From contig NZ_JBLWTL010000006.1 in the NCBI RefSeq assembly GCF_048270095.1, positions 66,587-130,586 of the forward strand: a stretch of DNA of 64,000 nt, written 5' to 3'. The stretch comes from Maricaulis sp048270095. Its GTDB lineage: Bacteria; Pseudomonadota; Alphaproteobacteria; Caulobacterales; Maricaulaceae. The notes beneath the pieces are model-generated. The model saw only the letters and a program-made list of their open reading frames with translations. It did not search any database and had not been told where the DNA came from. Position numbers and translations under genes: made by a program. Positions within the stretch are counted from its first letter, which is position 1. Each line of letters begins with the position of its first letter. Shown one piece after another: positions 1 through 9,104 of this stretch.

Positions 1-570
1 GGCTTGCGGCTGGGCCTCGCCCTCCGGTGTCACAACATTGAGTGGATCGCTTTGGGGCTGTTCCTGGCGCGGCTGGCGCGGCTGACGCCCCCGGCGCGGC
101 TCGCGATTGCGGTTCTGGTTGCCATCGCGATTGCCATCGCGGCTGGAATTGCGGTCCCCGTTATTCTGATCACGATTATTCTGGTCGCGGTTATTGTTAC
201 CGCCCGAATTATTATTGTTGTCGCGCTCGTCGACCCGATCGCTGAAGCGCTCATAGCCATCATCAGCAACATCATCATCGTCATTCTCGACCTGGTCGTC
301 AGGACCGGCATCACGACGCGGCTGATTGGCCTGGATGAGACGGAAATAATGCTCGGCGTGCTGGTAGAGATTCTCGGCCCGCACCCGGTCGCCCGCCAGC
401 ATCGCATCGCGTGCCAGTTGAACGTATTTGTCAAAAATCTGGGGAGCATTGCCGCGGATTTTAACCTCCGGACCATTGCTCTCATAGCTGCGATTGGAAG
501 GATTGCTCGGCTTCCGCCCACGGCCGCGTTGGCGCTTGTTATCGCCCGCCCCTGTTTTCCAGCGATTCAT
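1..570 (-). CDS. DUF4167 domain protein (C-terminus cut by window edge)
   Basis: The reading frame is open from an ATG at 570 to the left window edge, 190 codons without a stop, so the C-terminus lies outside. The first ~100 residues are a folded-looking region containing a segment about 'Tyr-Val-Gln-Leu-Ala-Arg-Asp-Ala' with the spacing typical of the DUF4167 family; residues after about 115 become low complexity, very rich in Asn, Arg, Asp and Gln. DUF4167 proteins are alphaproteobacterial, of unknown function, and are commonly found just downstream of prmC, as here (183-bp gap). The N-terminus is Lys/Arg rich (RQRGRGRKPS), which would suit nucleic-acid or ribosome contact, but that is inference. 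The low-complexity tail creates a misleading long open frame on the opposite strand. Confidence 0.85.
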   Translation of the reverse strand, partial: MNRWKTGAGDNKRQRGRGRKPSNPSNRSYESNGPEVKIRGNAPQIFDKYVQLARDAMLAGDRVRAENLYQHAEHYFRLIQANQPRRDAGPDDQVENDDDDVADDGYERFSDRVDERDNNNNSGGNNNRDQNNRDQNNGDRNSSRDGNRDGNQNRNREPRRGRQPRQPRQEQPQSDPLNVVTPEGEAQPQA

Positions 571-753
571 ATCTGACAATGTGACCTTGTTGTTCAGTTG
601 CAGGGACGTGATCTTGCACCCTGATGAAACGATTGATCTTGATTGGCCGGAGCAAAACAGGCGGTGGATCCGACCGCGCTAGGCCCCAAAAAGTGGCACG
701 CCCCGCCTGTTGTGATAAAACCTAGCGCGCGGCGAAACGCTTTCCAAGCGATT

Positions 754-1716
754 TTAACCGTTCGGCAAAACCGCCTGTCCGAACACAACCCGGTCATGCC
801 CTGACAGGTCCTGCAGGCATTCCAGTGCCATCAAACCAGCCGCCTCGGCCAACCCCAGAACCGCGCCGGCCTGATCGAAACCGATCTCAAGGGCAAACCG
901 CGCACCCGGCCGAAGCAGGCGCGGCAGATCCGCAACAATGACGCGATAGGCGTCGAGCCCGTCCTCGCCGCCATCAAGCGCCAGGGCGGGTTCGTGGTCG
1001 CGCACTTCCGGTTCCAGACCAGCCAGCACCTCGCGCACGATATAGGGCGGATTGGAGACGATGAGATCAAAGCTGTGATCGCGCAGCCCCTCGCCCCAGC
1101 GACCCTGGGCCAGTTGCGCCCGGGCCGTCAGTGCGCACGCGTCGAGATTTTGCCGGGCCACGGCCAGCGCCGCCGGTGACAAATCAATACCCAGCCCGGT
1201 CCAGGCGGCGCGCTCGCTGAGCAGAGCCGCCAGTATCGCAGCGGAACCCGTGCCAAGATCGAGCATATGCAGGGGCGCGTCTGAGCAGCGCGCCAGCACC
1301 GCCTCGACCAGCGCCTCTGTATCGGCGCGCGGGGTCAGGACGTCGGCAGTGACCTTGAGGTCCAGCGTCCAGAAGGGCCTGCTTCCAAGCACCTGCGACA
1401 GCGGTACGCGCTGAAGACGCAAGGCGGCAAGGTCGGCGAGCCGCGCGGCATCCTGCCACGACCAAAGCGCCGGATCGGCCAGCGACTGGGCGAGGCTGAC
1501 CGGTGCCAGGACATGGCCGATCAGAAAGCGCGCATCATCCTCGGCCTCATCAATTCCGGTCGCCCTCAGGGCCAGGACCAGATGGCGGCGGATGCCGGCG
1601 AGATCCAGCCCCTGCCAGGCCTGGACCAGCGCGAAGCCGGGCCGGCCGGCCTGGTCGGCGGCATGAGACTCCACCGCCGCTTCAAACCCTGCCGCTCGAT
1701 CGGCATTCTTGGTCAC
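754..1716 (-). CDS. prmC: Peptide chain release factor N5-glutamine methyltransferase PrmC (HemK)
   Basis: PrmC methylates the glutamine of the GGQ motif in class I release factors. The SAM-binding motif DLGTGSAA is at about 153-160 and the substrate-binding NPPY tetrad at 222-225, both hallmarks of the family. At 320 residues it is about 35 longer than usual; the extra residues are N-terminal. The start is supported because the ATG overlaps the TGA of the upstream hydrolase gene (ATGA, 1713-1716), implying translational coupling, but internal starts near the usual N-terminus (around residue 40) cannot be excluded. Its substrate RF1 is encoded two genes upstream on the same strand. Confidence 0.95.
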   Translation of the reverse strand: MTKNADRAAGFEAAVESHAADQAGRPGFALVQAWQGLDLAGIRRHLVLALRATGIDEAEDDARFLIGHVLAPVSLAQSLADPALWSWQDAARLADLAALRLQRVPLSQVLGSRPFWTLDLKVTADVLTPRADTEALVEAVLARCSDAPLHMLDLGTGSAAILAALLSERAAWTGLGIDLSPAALAVARQNLDACALTARAQLAQGRWGEGLRDHSFDLIVSNPPYIVREVLAGLEPEVRDHEPALALDGGEDGLDAYRVIVADLPRLLRPGARFALEIGFDQAGAVLGLAEAAGLMALECLQDLSGHDRVVFGQAVLPNG

Positions 1717-3068
1717 GGCTGTTGCACCGGCGGCCCGGCCAGCAGGGCCTCGCCATAGGGACCTTCCAGCCGGCCATCACGGGCCCAATCACCCAGCAGC
1801 CGGAAATAGCCCGCGGCATAGCGCGTCGATTCCCGCCCTGTTTCGGTTTCAACGAATTCGAGAATTCCGTGATCCGTATTGGCGAACTCAACCAGTTCGA
1901 TCGCCCGGCCCTCGGCGATCAGAGTGTGCAGGATATCGCGTGTCGCATCCGGCGGCGCCTCTCGGTCCTGCCCAGCGAGCACCCACAAGACCGGAACCTC
2001 GACCTGGCTCATCACCGCGATGGAATCATGGCCCCAGCTGGTGCCGGCATCGATGAAGTTGAGATAGACGAATTTGAAGCCAGTGACGCCGGCGCGCAGC
2101 ATATGGCCCGAATACTCGCCCTCGATCTCACCAAACCAGTCCTCATTGCCCCACTGCCGTTTCAGGCGAACAAACTCCGCTTGTCCCTCGGTGAAGCCGG
2201 ACGCCATCAAACGGCCAGTGACATCGGTAATCTGCCGGGCCCGGTCCAACACCTCATCATCATAGCCGGCCGCGCGCAGTTCGAGCTGAACTTCCGATGC
2301 GTCCTCGTCGGTCGGGGCCACCATCATGCCAAAGCTGACCATGACGAATTCGGCATCGCTCATGGTCGCCGCCAGGGGCGCCACCCAGCCGCCCTGGCTG
2401 CCACCGAACAGGCCAACCCGGCCGGCCCGCGGCCCCGCCAGGTCGCGAGCGCGCTGCAAGGCCATGGCGGCATCGCCCGCCAATGCGGCAAAGTCCTGTG
2501 AATAGTCACCCTCGGATGCGCCGGTGCCGCGCTTGTCATAGACAAAAATGCCCACGCCCTGCGCCGGCATCATGCGCTGGGCATAGGCCCAGTCGCGAGC
2601 CGAATCGCGCTCCGATCCATGCACCCAGACCGCAATCGGGACAGGTTCCGTGCCTTGCGGCAGGACCAGCCGGCCGGCCAGCGTCAGTCCGTCGCTTTCA
2701 AATTCGGTATCAATGATGTCCAGGGCAATGCGCTCGGCGACGCCGTTATAGCCGTCGAGACCTTCAATAGTCAGGCTCGTCGTGCCGCATTCGCCCAAAT
2801 CGAAACGAGCAAGATTGGGCTGGTCGGTCCAGCCGGTTGTCCCTGACCAGAGGCCATCCTCGCCCGACGCGATCCGGCCGACCTGGCCATCGAGGGCGCG
2901 CCAGCGCAAATCTGCGCCAGCCACCGGTGCCAGATCAATGATCGAACCCGATGCGGTCTGGTAGACACCGACATGGCAGAGCGCGGCCGGGTCGAGCGCC
3001 TCGTTTCCGGAACACGCCGTGAGCAGGCTTGCAGCGCCGAGCGCCAAAAAAATGCCGGACTTCAACAT
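1713..3068 (-). CDS. Alpha/beta hydrolase lipoprotein
   Basis: A 451-residue predicted lipoprotein: signal sequence followed by a lipobox ending at Cys19 (LLTAC). The C-terminal two thirds are an alpha/beta hydrolase of the dienelactone-hydrolase/peptidase S9-like kind, with WVHGS near 148-152, YDKRGTGAS near 177-185 and the nucleophile elbow GGSQGG at 222-227 (Ser224). A C-terminal Asp/His pair (..NTDHG..) fits the triad. The ATG at 3068 is chosen because a GGAGG ribosome site lies just upstream and the signal peptide begins there; the longer open frame (to 3248) would run into prfA. It lies between prfA and prmC, which are more often adjacent. Substrate unknown. Confidence 0.85.
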   Translation of the reverse strand: MLKSGIFLALGAASLLTACSGNEALDPAALCHVGVYQTASGSIIDLAPVAGADLRWRALDGQVGRIASGEDGLWSGTTGWTDQPNLARFDLGECGTTSLTIEGLDGYNGVAERIALDIIDTEFESDGLTLAGRLVLPQGTEPVPIAVWVHGSERDSARDWAYAQRMMPAQGVGIFVYDKRGTGASEGDYSQDFAALAGDAAMALQRARDLAGPRAGRVGLFGGSQGGWVAPLAATMSDAEFVMVSFGMMVAPTDEDASEVQLELRAAGYDDEVLDRARQITDVTGRLMASGFTEGQAEFVRLKRQWGNEDWFGEIEGEYSGHMLRAGVTGFKFVYLNFIDAGTSWGHDSIAVMSQVEVPVLWVLAGQDREAPPDATRDILHTLIAEGRAIELVEFANTDHGILEFVETETGRESTRYAAGYFRLLGDWARDGRLEGPYGEALLAGPPVQQP

Positions 3069-3156
3069 CGTTACCTCCAACCTTGCCGGATCTGAAGTGC
3101 CCGGTCTTTCAGAGGACCGTGGGCCCGCAACGCCGTCAACCGGGACGCAGCGCGCC

Positions 3157-4224
3157 TCAATCCTCCAGGGCCGCCAGACGGGCGGCCTGGTCTTCGGCGA
3201 CCAGGGCGGAAATGACTTCGTCCAGCCCGTCACCGGCGACAATATCATCCAGCTTGTAAAGGGTGAGATTGATGCGGTGGTCGGAAACCCGGCCCTGCGG
3301 GTAGTTATAGGTGCGGATACGTTCGGAGCGGTCGCCGGAACCGATCTGCCCCTTGCGCTCGGCCGAGCGTTCGGCGTCGGCCGCCTCGCGCTGCATGTCG
3401 TAGAGTTTGGCCTTCAGCAATTCGATCGCCTTGGCCCGGTTCTGGTGCTGGGATTTTTCCTGACAGACAACCGCGATCCCGGTCGGCAAATGCGTCATGC
3501 GCACGGCTGAATCGGTCTTGTTGACGTGCTGGCCACCAGCCCCGGAGGCGCGCATCGTATCGACCCGGATTTCAGTCATATTAAGCTCGATATCGATATC
3601 TTCCGGCTGCGGCATGATCGCCACCGTCGCGGCGGAGGTGTGGATGCGGCCCTGGCTTTCCGTCGCCGGAACGCGCTGGACACGGTGGACGCCGCTCTCG
3701 AATTTCAACCGTCCGAACACGCCATTGCCCGAGATCGAGGCGATGACTTCCTTATAGCCGCCATGATCGCCTTCCGAGGCCGAGGCCAACTCCCAGCTCC
3801 AGCCCTGCAGCTGGGCATAGCGCTCATACATGCGATAGAGGTCGCCCGCGAACAGGGCCGCCTCATCACCGCCCGTCCCGGCCCGGATTTCGATCAGCGC
3901 ATTGGCCGCGTCATCCTTGTCCTTGGGCAGGAGGGCCAGGCTCATTTCAAGCTCGAGCGCAGGCAGGGTTTCCTTCAGCTCGTAGAATTCCTCGCGCGCC
4001 AGATCGGCCATCTCGGCATCGCCGCTCTCCATCATCTCGGCAAGCTCGTCGAGTTCGGTACGGGCGGCACGCAGGGCCTTGGCCTTTTCGGCAACCGGTC
4101 GCAGCTCGGCATGCTCCTTGGAGAGCTTGACGATCTCCGATGAGTCGGAGGCCGCGCCGAGCCGCGCCTCAACCTGGTCGAAGCGATCAATGACTTGCGC
4201 GAGTCTGGAAGCGGGAGTGTGCAT
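3157..4224 (-). CDS. prfA: Peptide chain release factor 1
   Basis: RF1 reads UAG and UAA stop codons and triggers peptide release on the ribosome. The 355-residue length is normal. The peptidyl-hydrolysis GGQ motif is at 230-232 and the stop-codon-reading tripeptide PAT (PxT, the RF1 type rather than the SPF of RF2) is at 186-188. The GGQ glutamine is the target of PrmC, encoded nearby. The gene ends 88 bp before the hydrolase start, so the three genes could share one transcript. Confidence 0.98.
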   Translation of the reverse strand: MHTPASRLAQVIDRFDQVEARLGAASDSSEIVKLSKEHAELRPVAEKAKALRAARTELDELAEMMESGDAEMADLAREEFYELKETLPALELEMSLALLPKDKDDAANALIEIRAGTGGDEAALFAGDLYRMYERYAQLQGWSWELASASEGDHGGYKEVIASISGNGVFGRLKFESGVHRVQRVPATESQGRIHTSAATVAIMPQPEDIDIELNMTEIRVDTMRASGAGGQHVNKTDSAVRMTHLPTGIAVVCQEKSQHQNRAKAIELLKAKLYDMQREAADAERSAERKGQIGSGDRSERIRTYNYPQGRVSDHRINLTLYKLDDIVAGDGLDEVISALVAEDQAARLAALED

Positions 4225-4282
4225 GCCGCTCGGTTAGCACCTGACGCTGTTCTTGCAAATGCCGCGCGGCTGCTTGCCTCCG

Positions 4283-4699
4283 CTAGAGGATCGCCAGCAC
4301 GGCCCTCACCGCCATCACGATCAGCACGAGGGTCGAACTGACAAAGACGAGGAAACGCACCGGGATGAAGTTCCACAAGGCCTGGATCAGGCTGTGCAAA
4401 ACGCGCAGCGCGACATAACCCCAGGCCAGTCCGATCATCAAGGGATCGGCCGGACCAACCAGATGGCAATAAACCACCAGGGCGTAGAAAATCGTCGGCT
4501 GTTCATGCAGGTGATTATAATTGTCGGCGATGCGACGGACCTCGATCGGGAGGACGTCCATCTCGCTCTTGGACTTCATCCTGGCGGCATTGATGCCCGC
4601 CTTCTGCATCGCCGGAATGCGGGTGGCATACATCCACAGCCACATGACCAATGTCCACACGATCATCGCCAGCACAGGCGTCAGAATAGTCTCATACAT
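4283..4699 (-). CDS. MAPEG-family membrane protein
   Basis: A 138-residue integral membrane protein with about four hydrophobic helices. The segment NYNHLHEQPTIFYAL (about 61-75) is the signature of bacterial MAPEG proteins (membrane-associated proteins in eicosanoid and glutathione metabolism); the C-terminal half has the R-x-x-H/L-x-x-x-N pattern (ALRVLHSLIQALWNFIPVR). MAPEG members in bacteria are mostly uncharacterised, some being glutathione transferases. Monocistronic, 58 bp downstream of it begins prfA; no obvious functional tie. Confidence 0.85.
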   Translation of the reverse strand: MYETILTPVLAMIVWTLVMWLWMYATRIPAMQKAGINAARMKSKSEMDVLPIEVRRIADNYNHLHEQPTIFYALVVYCHLVGPADPLMIGLAWGYVALRVLHSLIQALWNFIPVRFLVFVSSTLVLIVMAVRAVLAIL

Positions 4700-4806
4700 A
4701 TCGATATCCCCGGATTGTTCGGGATGAGACTAGACCGGTTTCAATCGGTGATGCGATGGTTTTCTCGCCCTGAATGGCCCTGATGCATTCATGATCACAA
4801 AAGCGA

Positions 4807-5388
4807 TCAGGTCTGGAGCGTCTTCAGCCGGACATCTCCCGGCGGCGCCTCATAGCCGCGAAAGGCCTCGAGCAGATCATCGATCCGGTCGGCGACCATC
4901 AGTGAGGCGCGATGATCGGCCGCGAGGAAGCTCTGGTCGGCCATCTTGTCGAGAAAGGCGACGAGGTCATCATAATAGCCATGAACATTGAGCAGGCCGA
5001 CGGGTTTGCGGTGCTGACCCAATTGGCCCCAGGTCCAGATCTCGAACAATTCCTCCATCGTCCCAATGCCGCCTGGCAGCGCGATGAAGGCGTCCGACAA
5101 ATGCGCCATTTTTGCCTTGCGAGCATGCATGGACTGCACGACGTAGAGCCGGGTCAAATCGAGATGGGCGATTTCCTTGAGGGCGAGAAATTCGGGAATG
5201 ACGCCAATCACCCGGCCACCAGCCTCAAGCGCGGCATCGGCAATTTCGCCCATCAGACCGACCTGGCCGCCGCCGTAGACGATATCAAGCCCTGCCCCGG
5301 CGAGCCGCGTTCCGACTGCGCGAGCGGCCGTCACAAACGCCGGATCCCGGCCCGGATTGGAGCCACAATAGACGCAAATCGATTTCAT
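4807..5388 (-). CDS. LOG-family nucleotide phosphoribohydrolase
   Basis: 193 residues of the LOG/TIGR00730 family, which cleaves cytokinin riboside or nucleoside 5'-monophosphates to free base and ribose-5-phosphate. The diagnostic PGGIGTMEE motif is at 105-113, and the N-terminal ICVYCGS and the YGGGQVGLMG stretch match the Rossmann-like core. Two ATGs are possible (5397 and 5388); the inner one is preferred because the GGGGG ribosome site is too close to the outer one. In non-plant bacteria the substrate is usually a purine monophosphate; a plant-hormone role is not implied. Confidence 0.9.
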   Translation of the reverse strand: MKSICVYCGSNPGRDPAFVTAARAVGTRLAGAGLDIVYGGGQVGLMGEIADAALEAGGRVIGVIPEFLALKEIAHLDLTRLYVVQSMHARKAKMAHLSDAFIALPGGIGTMEELFEIWTWGQLGQHRKPVGLLNVHGYYDDLVAFLDKMADQSFLAADHRASLMVADRIDDLLEAFRGYEAPPGDVRLKTLQT

Positions 5389-5455
5389 CGGATGCATTCC
5401 CCCTTGGCGGCACCCGTCACCCGGGTAATCTGTCCGGCAGGTTCGGAGTTTTGGT

Positions 5456-6556
5456 GTGTCGATCCATCACGCATTGCTGGTCATCGCAAGTTTCCTGAGC
5501 ATTGGCAGCGCCGCAAGCGCCGCCGACCCGGTCGTCATACCCACCGTCATCTGCCGCGGCTATTTTCTGATACCGATCACGCTTGCGCCGCGCGAAGGTT
5601 ATCCGGCCGACCGCACACTCTGGTTCCTGCACGATACCGGCGCCTCGTCTTCCTATGTCGACCCTGACAGTATCGAGCGTGTCAGCGGCATCCGGCTCGG
5701 CGCGCGCGACCGCGCCAATATCCGCGACGCACAGGCAGGCCCCATCGCGATCAATCGCTTGCAGGCCCGCGTCGGCCAGCTCGATCATCTCGGCCGGGCG
5801 CTGGGTCACCCGATCGACGGCATCCTCTCCTTTGGTGCGTTCAGCGATTACCTGCTGACGCTGGATTACGAGAATGGCGAGATGCGGCTGGAAGAAGGCC
5901 GGTTGCCGCCGCCCGATGGCGTGACGGTGTTCAGCGCGGACGGTCCTGACTATCGCCCCTGGATGGTGGTGGAATTTCCTGATCGCCGCCGCCGCATGCT
6001 GATTGACAGTGGTGCCGCCATGACCAGCCTCGCTGTGCGCCGGATCGATCTCTATGACACCTTCGAGCCGCCGCGTCCGACCGGCGCGTCGATGCGCCTG
6101 CGTGAAGTCGAGGAACGGTCGGGCGCCCGGTCACGGCTGAATGCCCGCATCGGCCCCAACCATCTCATCACGCCGACCCTGCAATCCACGCCCGGCACCG
6201 AATTGATCGGCGGCGAAGTGATGCGCCATTTTACGTGGACCTTTGACCAGGCGACCGAACGCGTGCGCATGGTGCGCCACCACCCTGAGACCCCGATCAC
6301 CTTCGAGCCGGACTATGATCATGGCATGGTATTCGAGCCGCACCCGCAGGGTTATCGGGTCGGGTCGGTGATTGCCAACACACCCGCCAGTCGCGGCGGT
6401 ATACAGGCGGGCGATATCGTTACCGGGTTCAATGGAGCTTCGCTCGATGTGCGCGGCTGCGACGGCCGGCCGCCGGACAATACCCTGGTGGTTCGGCTGA
6501 TCCGCAATGGCCAGCCGATGACCCTCACCCTGGTTCTGTTTGCCCTGGTCGAATAG
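5456..6556 (+). CDS. Retropepsin-like aspartic protease with PDZ domain
   Basis: 366 residues with a GTG start and an N-terminal signal peptide (cleavage likely after about residue 22), so a periplasmic or envelope protein. Two pepsin-type active-site triplets are visible, DTGAS at 60-64 and DSGAA at 183-187, each preceded by the expected hydrophobic strand; this is a duplicated, single-chain retropepsin arrangement. Residues about 290-360 form a PDZ domain (GSVIANTPASRGGIQAGD carboxylate-loop and following strand). It converges with, and overlaps by 32 bp, the aldolase gene on the other strand. Substrates unknown; regulated periplasmic proteolysis is an inference. Confidence 0.8.
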   Translation: MSIHHALLVIASFLSIGSAASAADPVVIPTVICRGYFLIPITLAPREGYPADRTLWFLHDTGASSSYVDPDSIERVSGIRLGARDRANIRDAQAGPIAINRLQARVGQLDHLGRALGHPIDGILSFGAFSDYLLTLDYENGEMRLEEGRLPPPDGVTVFSADGPDYRPWMVVEFPDRRRRMLIDSGAAMTSLAVRRIDLYDTFEPPRPTGASMRLREVEERSGARSRLNARIGPNHLITPTLQSTPGTELIGGEVMRHFTWTFDQATERVRMVRHHPETPITFEPDYDHGMVFEPHPQGYRVGSVIANTPASRGGIQAGDIVTGFNGASLDVRGCDGRPPDNTLVVRLIRNGQPMTLTLVLFALVE

Positions 6557-7640
6557 CGGCAGCGATATGGCCGGCGAGAACCGTGACGGCGTCAACCACA
6601 CGGGCACCGGGGAGGCCGAGCAGATATTCGCCGACGGTGATTTCCAGCGCGCAAACCGGCCCGCCTTCCAGATCCCAGAAGCGATTTCCGAGCCAGACTC
6701 CGGTTTGCCGCGCCGCTTCGTCCCGAGCCCGTTCCGCGATTGGCGCATCACACGGCAGGCGCAGATGGAGCATGTTCACATGCGGCGGGTCGGGCGTGAC
6801 GGCCACGCCCTCAATCCCGGACAATGCCAGGGCCAGACCGCGGGCCCGTGCAACAAAAGCCGGCATCAGATCGATCCGCCGGTCGAGCAGTCGCAGCGCA
6901 TCGGGCACCATTGGCACCGGCGAGACGATACGGCCCCCGAAGCGGGCCAGCCATAGCCGCGCCTCGGTGATGAAATCATCCTCGCCCGCCAGCACCGCAC
7001 CGCCGAGGGCGCCAATATCCTTGTAGAGCGAGACATAGACTGAGGCGAAGCCATCACAGATCTGCGCATAGGTCCGGTCGTCATAGAAGGGCCGGGTCGA
7101 CCACAGGCGGGCCCCGTCCAGGTGCAGCGGCAAGTCGAGTGCCCGTGCGCGCGCCTTGACTGCCAGCAATTCGTCCCAGGCCGGCAGGGCACCCCCATTA
7201 TGCCGTTGCGGCAGCTCAATGAAGGCGCAGGCGGAACCGGGCTGGAGGTCGGCGGCGGTGAGCGGATCGGCCCAATCGCCGATCAGGCTCGCATCAAGCC
7301 CATGGGCGTAGTGATAGCCGCGCTCCTCATGCAATTCGAGATGCGAGGTCGGGTGAAGCTGGATGCTGCCCTGCCCGGCGCGAGCGGCGTGGATGCGCGC
7401 CGCAATCCCCTGGGCCATGGTGCCCGTGGGGCACCACATCGCCGCCGGTTTACCGAGCAGGTCAGCGGTTTTCGCTTCCAGCGCCGCGACCATCGGCCCG
7501 CCAAGATACATCTCGGACGCAAACCCTTCACGGTCCATGTAGTCGGCGACCGTGCGCAGGTGATCGGCCGGCGTCTCGGCGCCATGATGCGGAAAGCCCA
7601 GGCTGATATCGCAGCCGGCCCGGAGCTCGATATCGATCAT
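6525..7640 (-). CDS. Threonine aldolase-like PLP-dependent beta-eliminating lyase
   Basis: 371 residues, fold type I PLP enzyme of the aromatic-amino-acid beta-eliminating lyase/threonine aldolase family. HLDGAR at 173-178 holds the PLP-pyridine aspartate and Lys207 (VSLYKDIGALGG) is the expected Schiff-base lysine. Family members cleave L-threonine or related 3-hydroxy amino acids to glycine and aldehyde; the SLYKD rather than SLSKG context means the exact substrate is uncertain. Its ATG overlaps the TGA of the ArsC-like gene upstream (ATGA), so it is probably the last gene of a short operon with that gene and the zinc protease. Confidence 0.85.
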   Translation of the reverse strand: MIDIELRAGCDISLGFPHHGAETPADHLRTVADYMDREGFASEMYLGGPMVAALEAKTADLLGKPAAMWCPTGTMAQGIAARIHAARAGQGSIQLHPTSHLELHEERGYHYAHGLDASLIGDWADPLTAADLQPGSACAFIELPQRHNGGALPAWDELLAVKARARALDLPLHLDGARLWSTRPFYDDRTYAQICDGFASVYVSLYKDIGALGGAVLAGEDDFITEARLWLARFGGRIVSPVPMVPDALRLLDRRIDLMPAFVARARGLALALSGIEGVAVTPDPPHVNMLHLRLPCDAPIAERARDEAARQTGVWLGNRFWDLEGGPVCALEITVGEYLLGLPGARVVDAVTVLAGHIAAAIRPGQTEPG

Positions 7641-7990
7641 CCCGCTGCGCCCAGCACCGCCGCGCGCACGGCCGCTGTCCAGCCGACATACAAGGCGTCA
7701 CCGCTTTCGATCACCGGCCGTTTGACCAGGGTCGGGTTGGCAATCAGAAGTGCCGCCGGCTCGGCATCAGCGAGCTGTTGATCCTGCAGCGAAAGGCCGC
7801 GCCAAGTGGTCGAGCGGGTATTGAGTAACGCCTTGGCACCGGCCAGCTTTACCCAGAGCGGCACCAGCGCAACCAGATCGGCGTCGCTGCGAATATCGAC
7901 GAAGCGGTGCTCAAGCCCGGCGGCCGAGATTTCTCTCAGCGCCAGCTTGCACGTGTCACAGTTTTTCAGGCCGTACAGGGTGAGTGTCAT
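7637..7990 (-). CDS. ArsC/Spx-family thioredoxin-fold protein
   Basis: 117 residues with the CxxC of the ArsC/Spx/MgsR-like branch (Cys11, Cys14 in NCDTC) and the late LIANPTLVKRPVI segment that is typical of the family. Members of this branch include the YffB-type proteins of proteobacteria; they look like glutathione-dependent reductases but most have no proven arsenate reductase activity. The start at 7990 begins directly with the beta strand MTLTLYG and discards an implausible upstream extension. It starts 10 bp after the zinc protease and overlaps the aldolase start. Confidence 0.85.
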   Translation of the reverse strand: MTLTLYGLKNCDTCKLALREISAAGLEHRFVDIRSDADLVALVPLWVKLAGAKALLNTRSTTWRGLSLQDQQLADAEPAALLIANPTLVKRPVIESGDALYVGWTAAVRAAVLGAAG

Positions 7991-8000
7991 GGCGGGGCTC

Positions 8001-8990
8001 TCATTCAATGGCACCGGCATGCCCGGCATAGCCGCTAGCCTGCAAAATGCCGGCAGGATCCTCAAGTGCAATCAGCGCAGCCAGTGCCGCCGCCTTGTCG
8101 TCCGCCTGATCATAATAGCCCTGCGCGATCTGCCGGCCGATCCAGTAGCCGGCCTCGAAATACCAGCCCTCCGGTGCCTGCCCATAATTGCCGACCCAAT
8201 TGTGCAAGGCCGCATTGGCCGATTCGTCAAACGACATACCGCCCTCGCCGAGCGCAAAGCCATCGTGCACACTGACCCGGTCCCGGGCAAATTGCGCCCA
8301 GAGCATGGCCTCATTCTCCCGCGCCCAGCGATCCCGGTCGGCCCAGGGCAATTCCCCGGTCGTCTGCAGGGCGATGAAATCGGGCACGCCTTCCATCAAC
8401 ACAGCAAAGAGCAGCGGATCTGCCACAAGGGTATGGGGGTCAGGCTGATCCTGAAATGTGTGAACTGTCTCGTGCGCGAAGAACATGCGGAAAGCCGACC
8501 GGATATCCAACTCGCTGTCCTTGATCGCGCAGATCACTTCCAGACCGAGCACCTGTGCGCCGGGACCGGCCGTTCCACCGGAATTTCCAGCGCCAAACAG
8601 AACATGAATGTCCGGCAGTTCACGGTCAGGCAATAGCGCGCGGGTCGCGGCATAGATGCTGCGAAGCTCCGGCGTCATCGACTCGGCGATGGGCAGGCAG
8701 ACATCAATCGCGCGGCGGTACTGCTCGCTGTGTTCAGCAATATAGCCGGCCAGATGCTCGGCGCTGCGGATCCGGTCGGGCGTAAAGATATCGACCGCCT
8801 GAGATGCGCCATCGAGATAGCCGGCCTGCAGCGCCTGTGCGGTGGGCTGTCCCTGTGCAGCGTCGAAAACGGCGATGAAGCGGTGGGCGTCGGCGCTATT
8901 GACCTGGACGGTCTCCGGGTCGGCGCCCTGCGCCAGTGCGCAGGCCGGTGCGAGAGCCAGTGTGCTGGCCGCAAGAATGATCTTGAACAT
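8001..8990 (-). CDS. Putative periplasmic zinc metalloprotease
   Basis: 329 residues with a signal peptide (ending about residue 21). HETVH at 173-177 is a zincin HExxH motif and Glu200 in VLMEGVPDFIA is suitably placed as the third, gluzincin-type ligand; this resembles the DUF2268-type predicted Zn-dependent proteases. No other domain seen. The ATG at 8990 is taken because the signal sequence begins there. It is 114 bp downstream of ispG on the same strand and 10 bp upstream of the ArsC-like gene. Exact family and substrate are not certain. Confidence 0.7.
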   Translation of the reverse strand: MFKIILAASTLALAPACALAQGADPETVQVNSADAHRFIAVFDAAQGQPTAQALQAGYLDGASQAVDIFTPDRIRSAEHLAGYIAEHSEQYRRAIDVCLPIAESMTPELRSIYAATRALLPDRELPDIHVLFGAGNSGGTAGPGAQVLGLEVICAIKDSELDIRSAFRMFFAHETVHTFQDQPDPHTLVADPLLFAVLMEGVPDFIALQTTGELPWADRDRWARENEAMLWAQFARDRVSVHDGFALGEGGMSFDESANAALHNWVGNYGQAPEGWYFEAGYWIGRQIAQGYYDQADDKAAALAALIALEDPAGILQASGYAGHAGAIE

Positions 8991-9104
8991 GGATTGTCGA
9001 GTCCTGGTGCAAACGCTCCCCAGCGAATGACACCCGTCTATACGACCGCGCTGCATCGATCAGCGGGGAAAGACCGGGTGAGAGTCCCGGTGCAGACACA
9101 CCCG

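Noticed and set aside
4..576. A 190-residue plus-strand hydrophobic frame at the left edge
   Set aside because: Low-complexity mirror of the Asn/Arg-rich DUF4167 tail on the minus strand.
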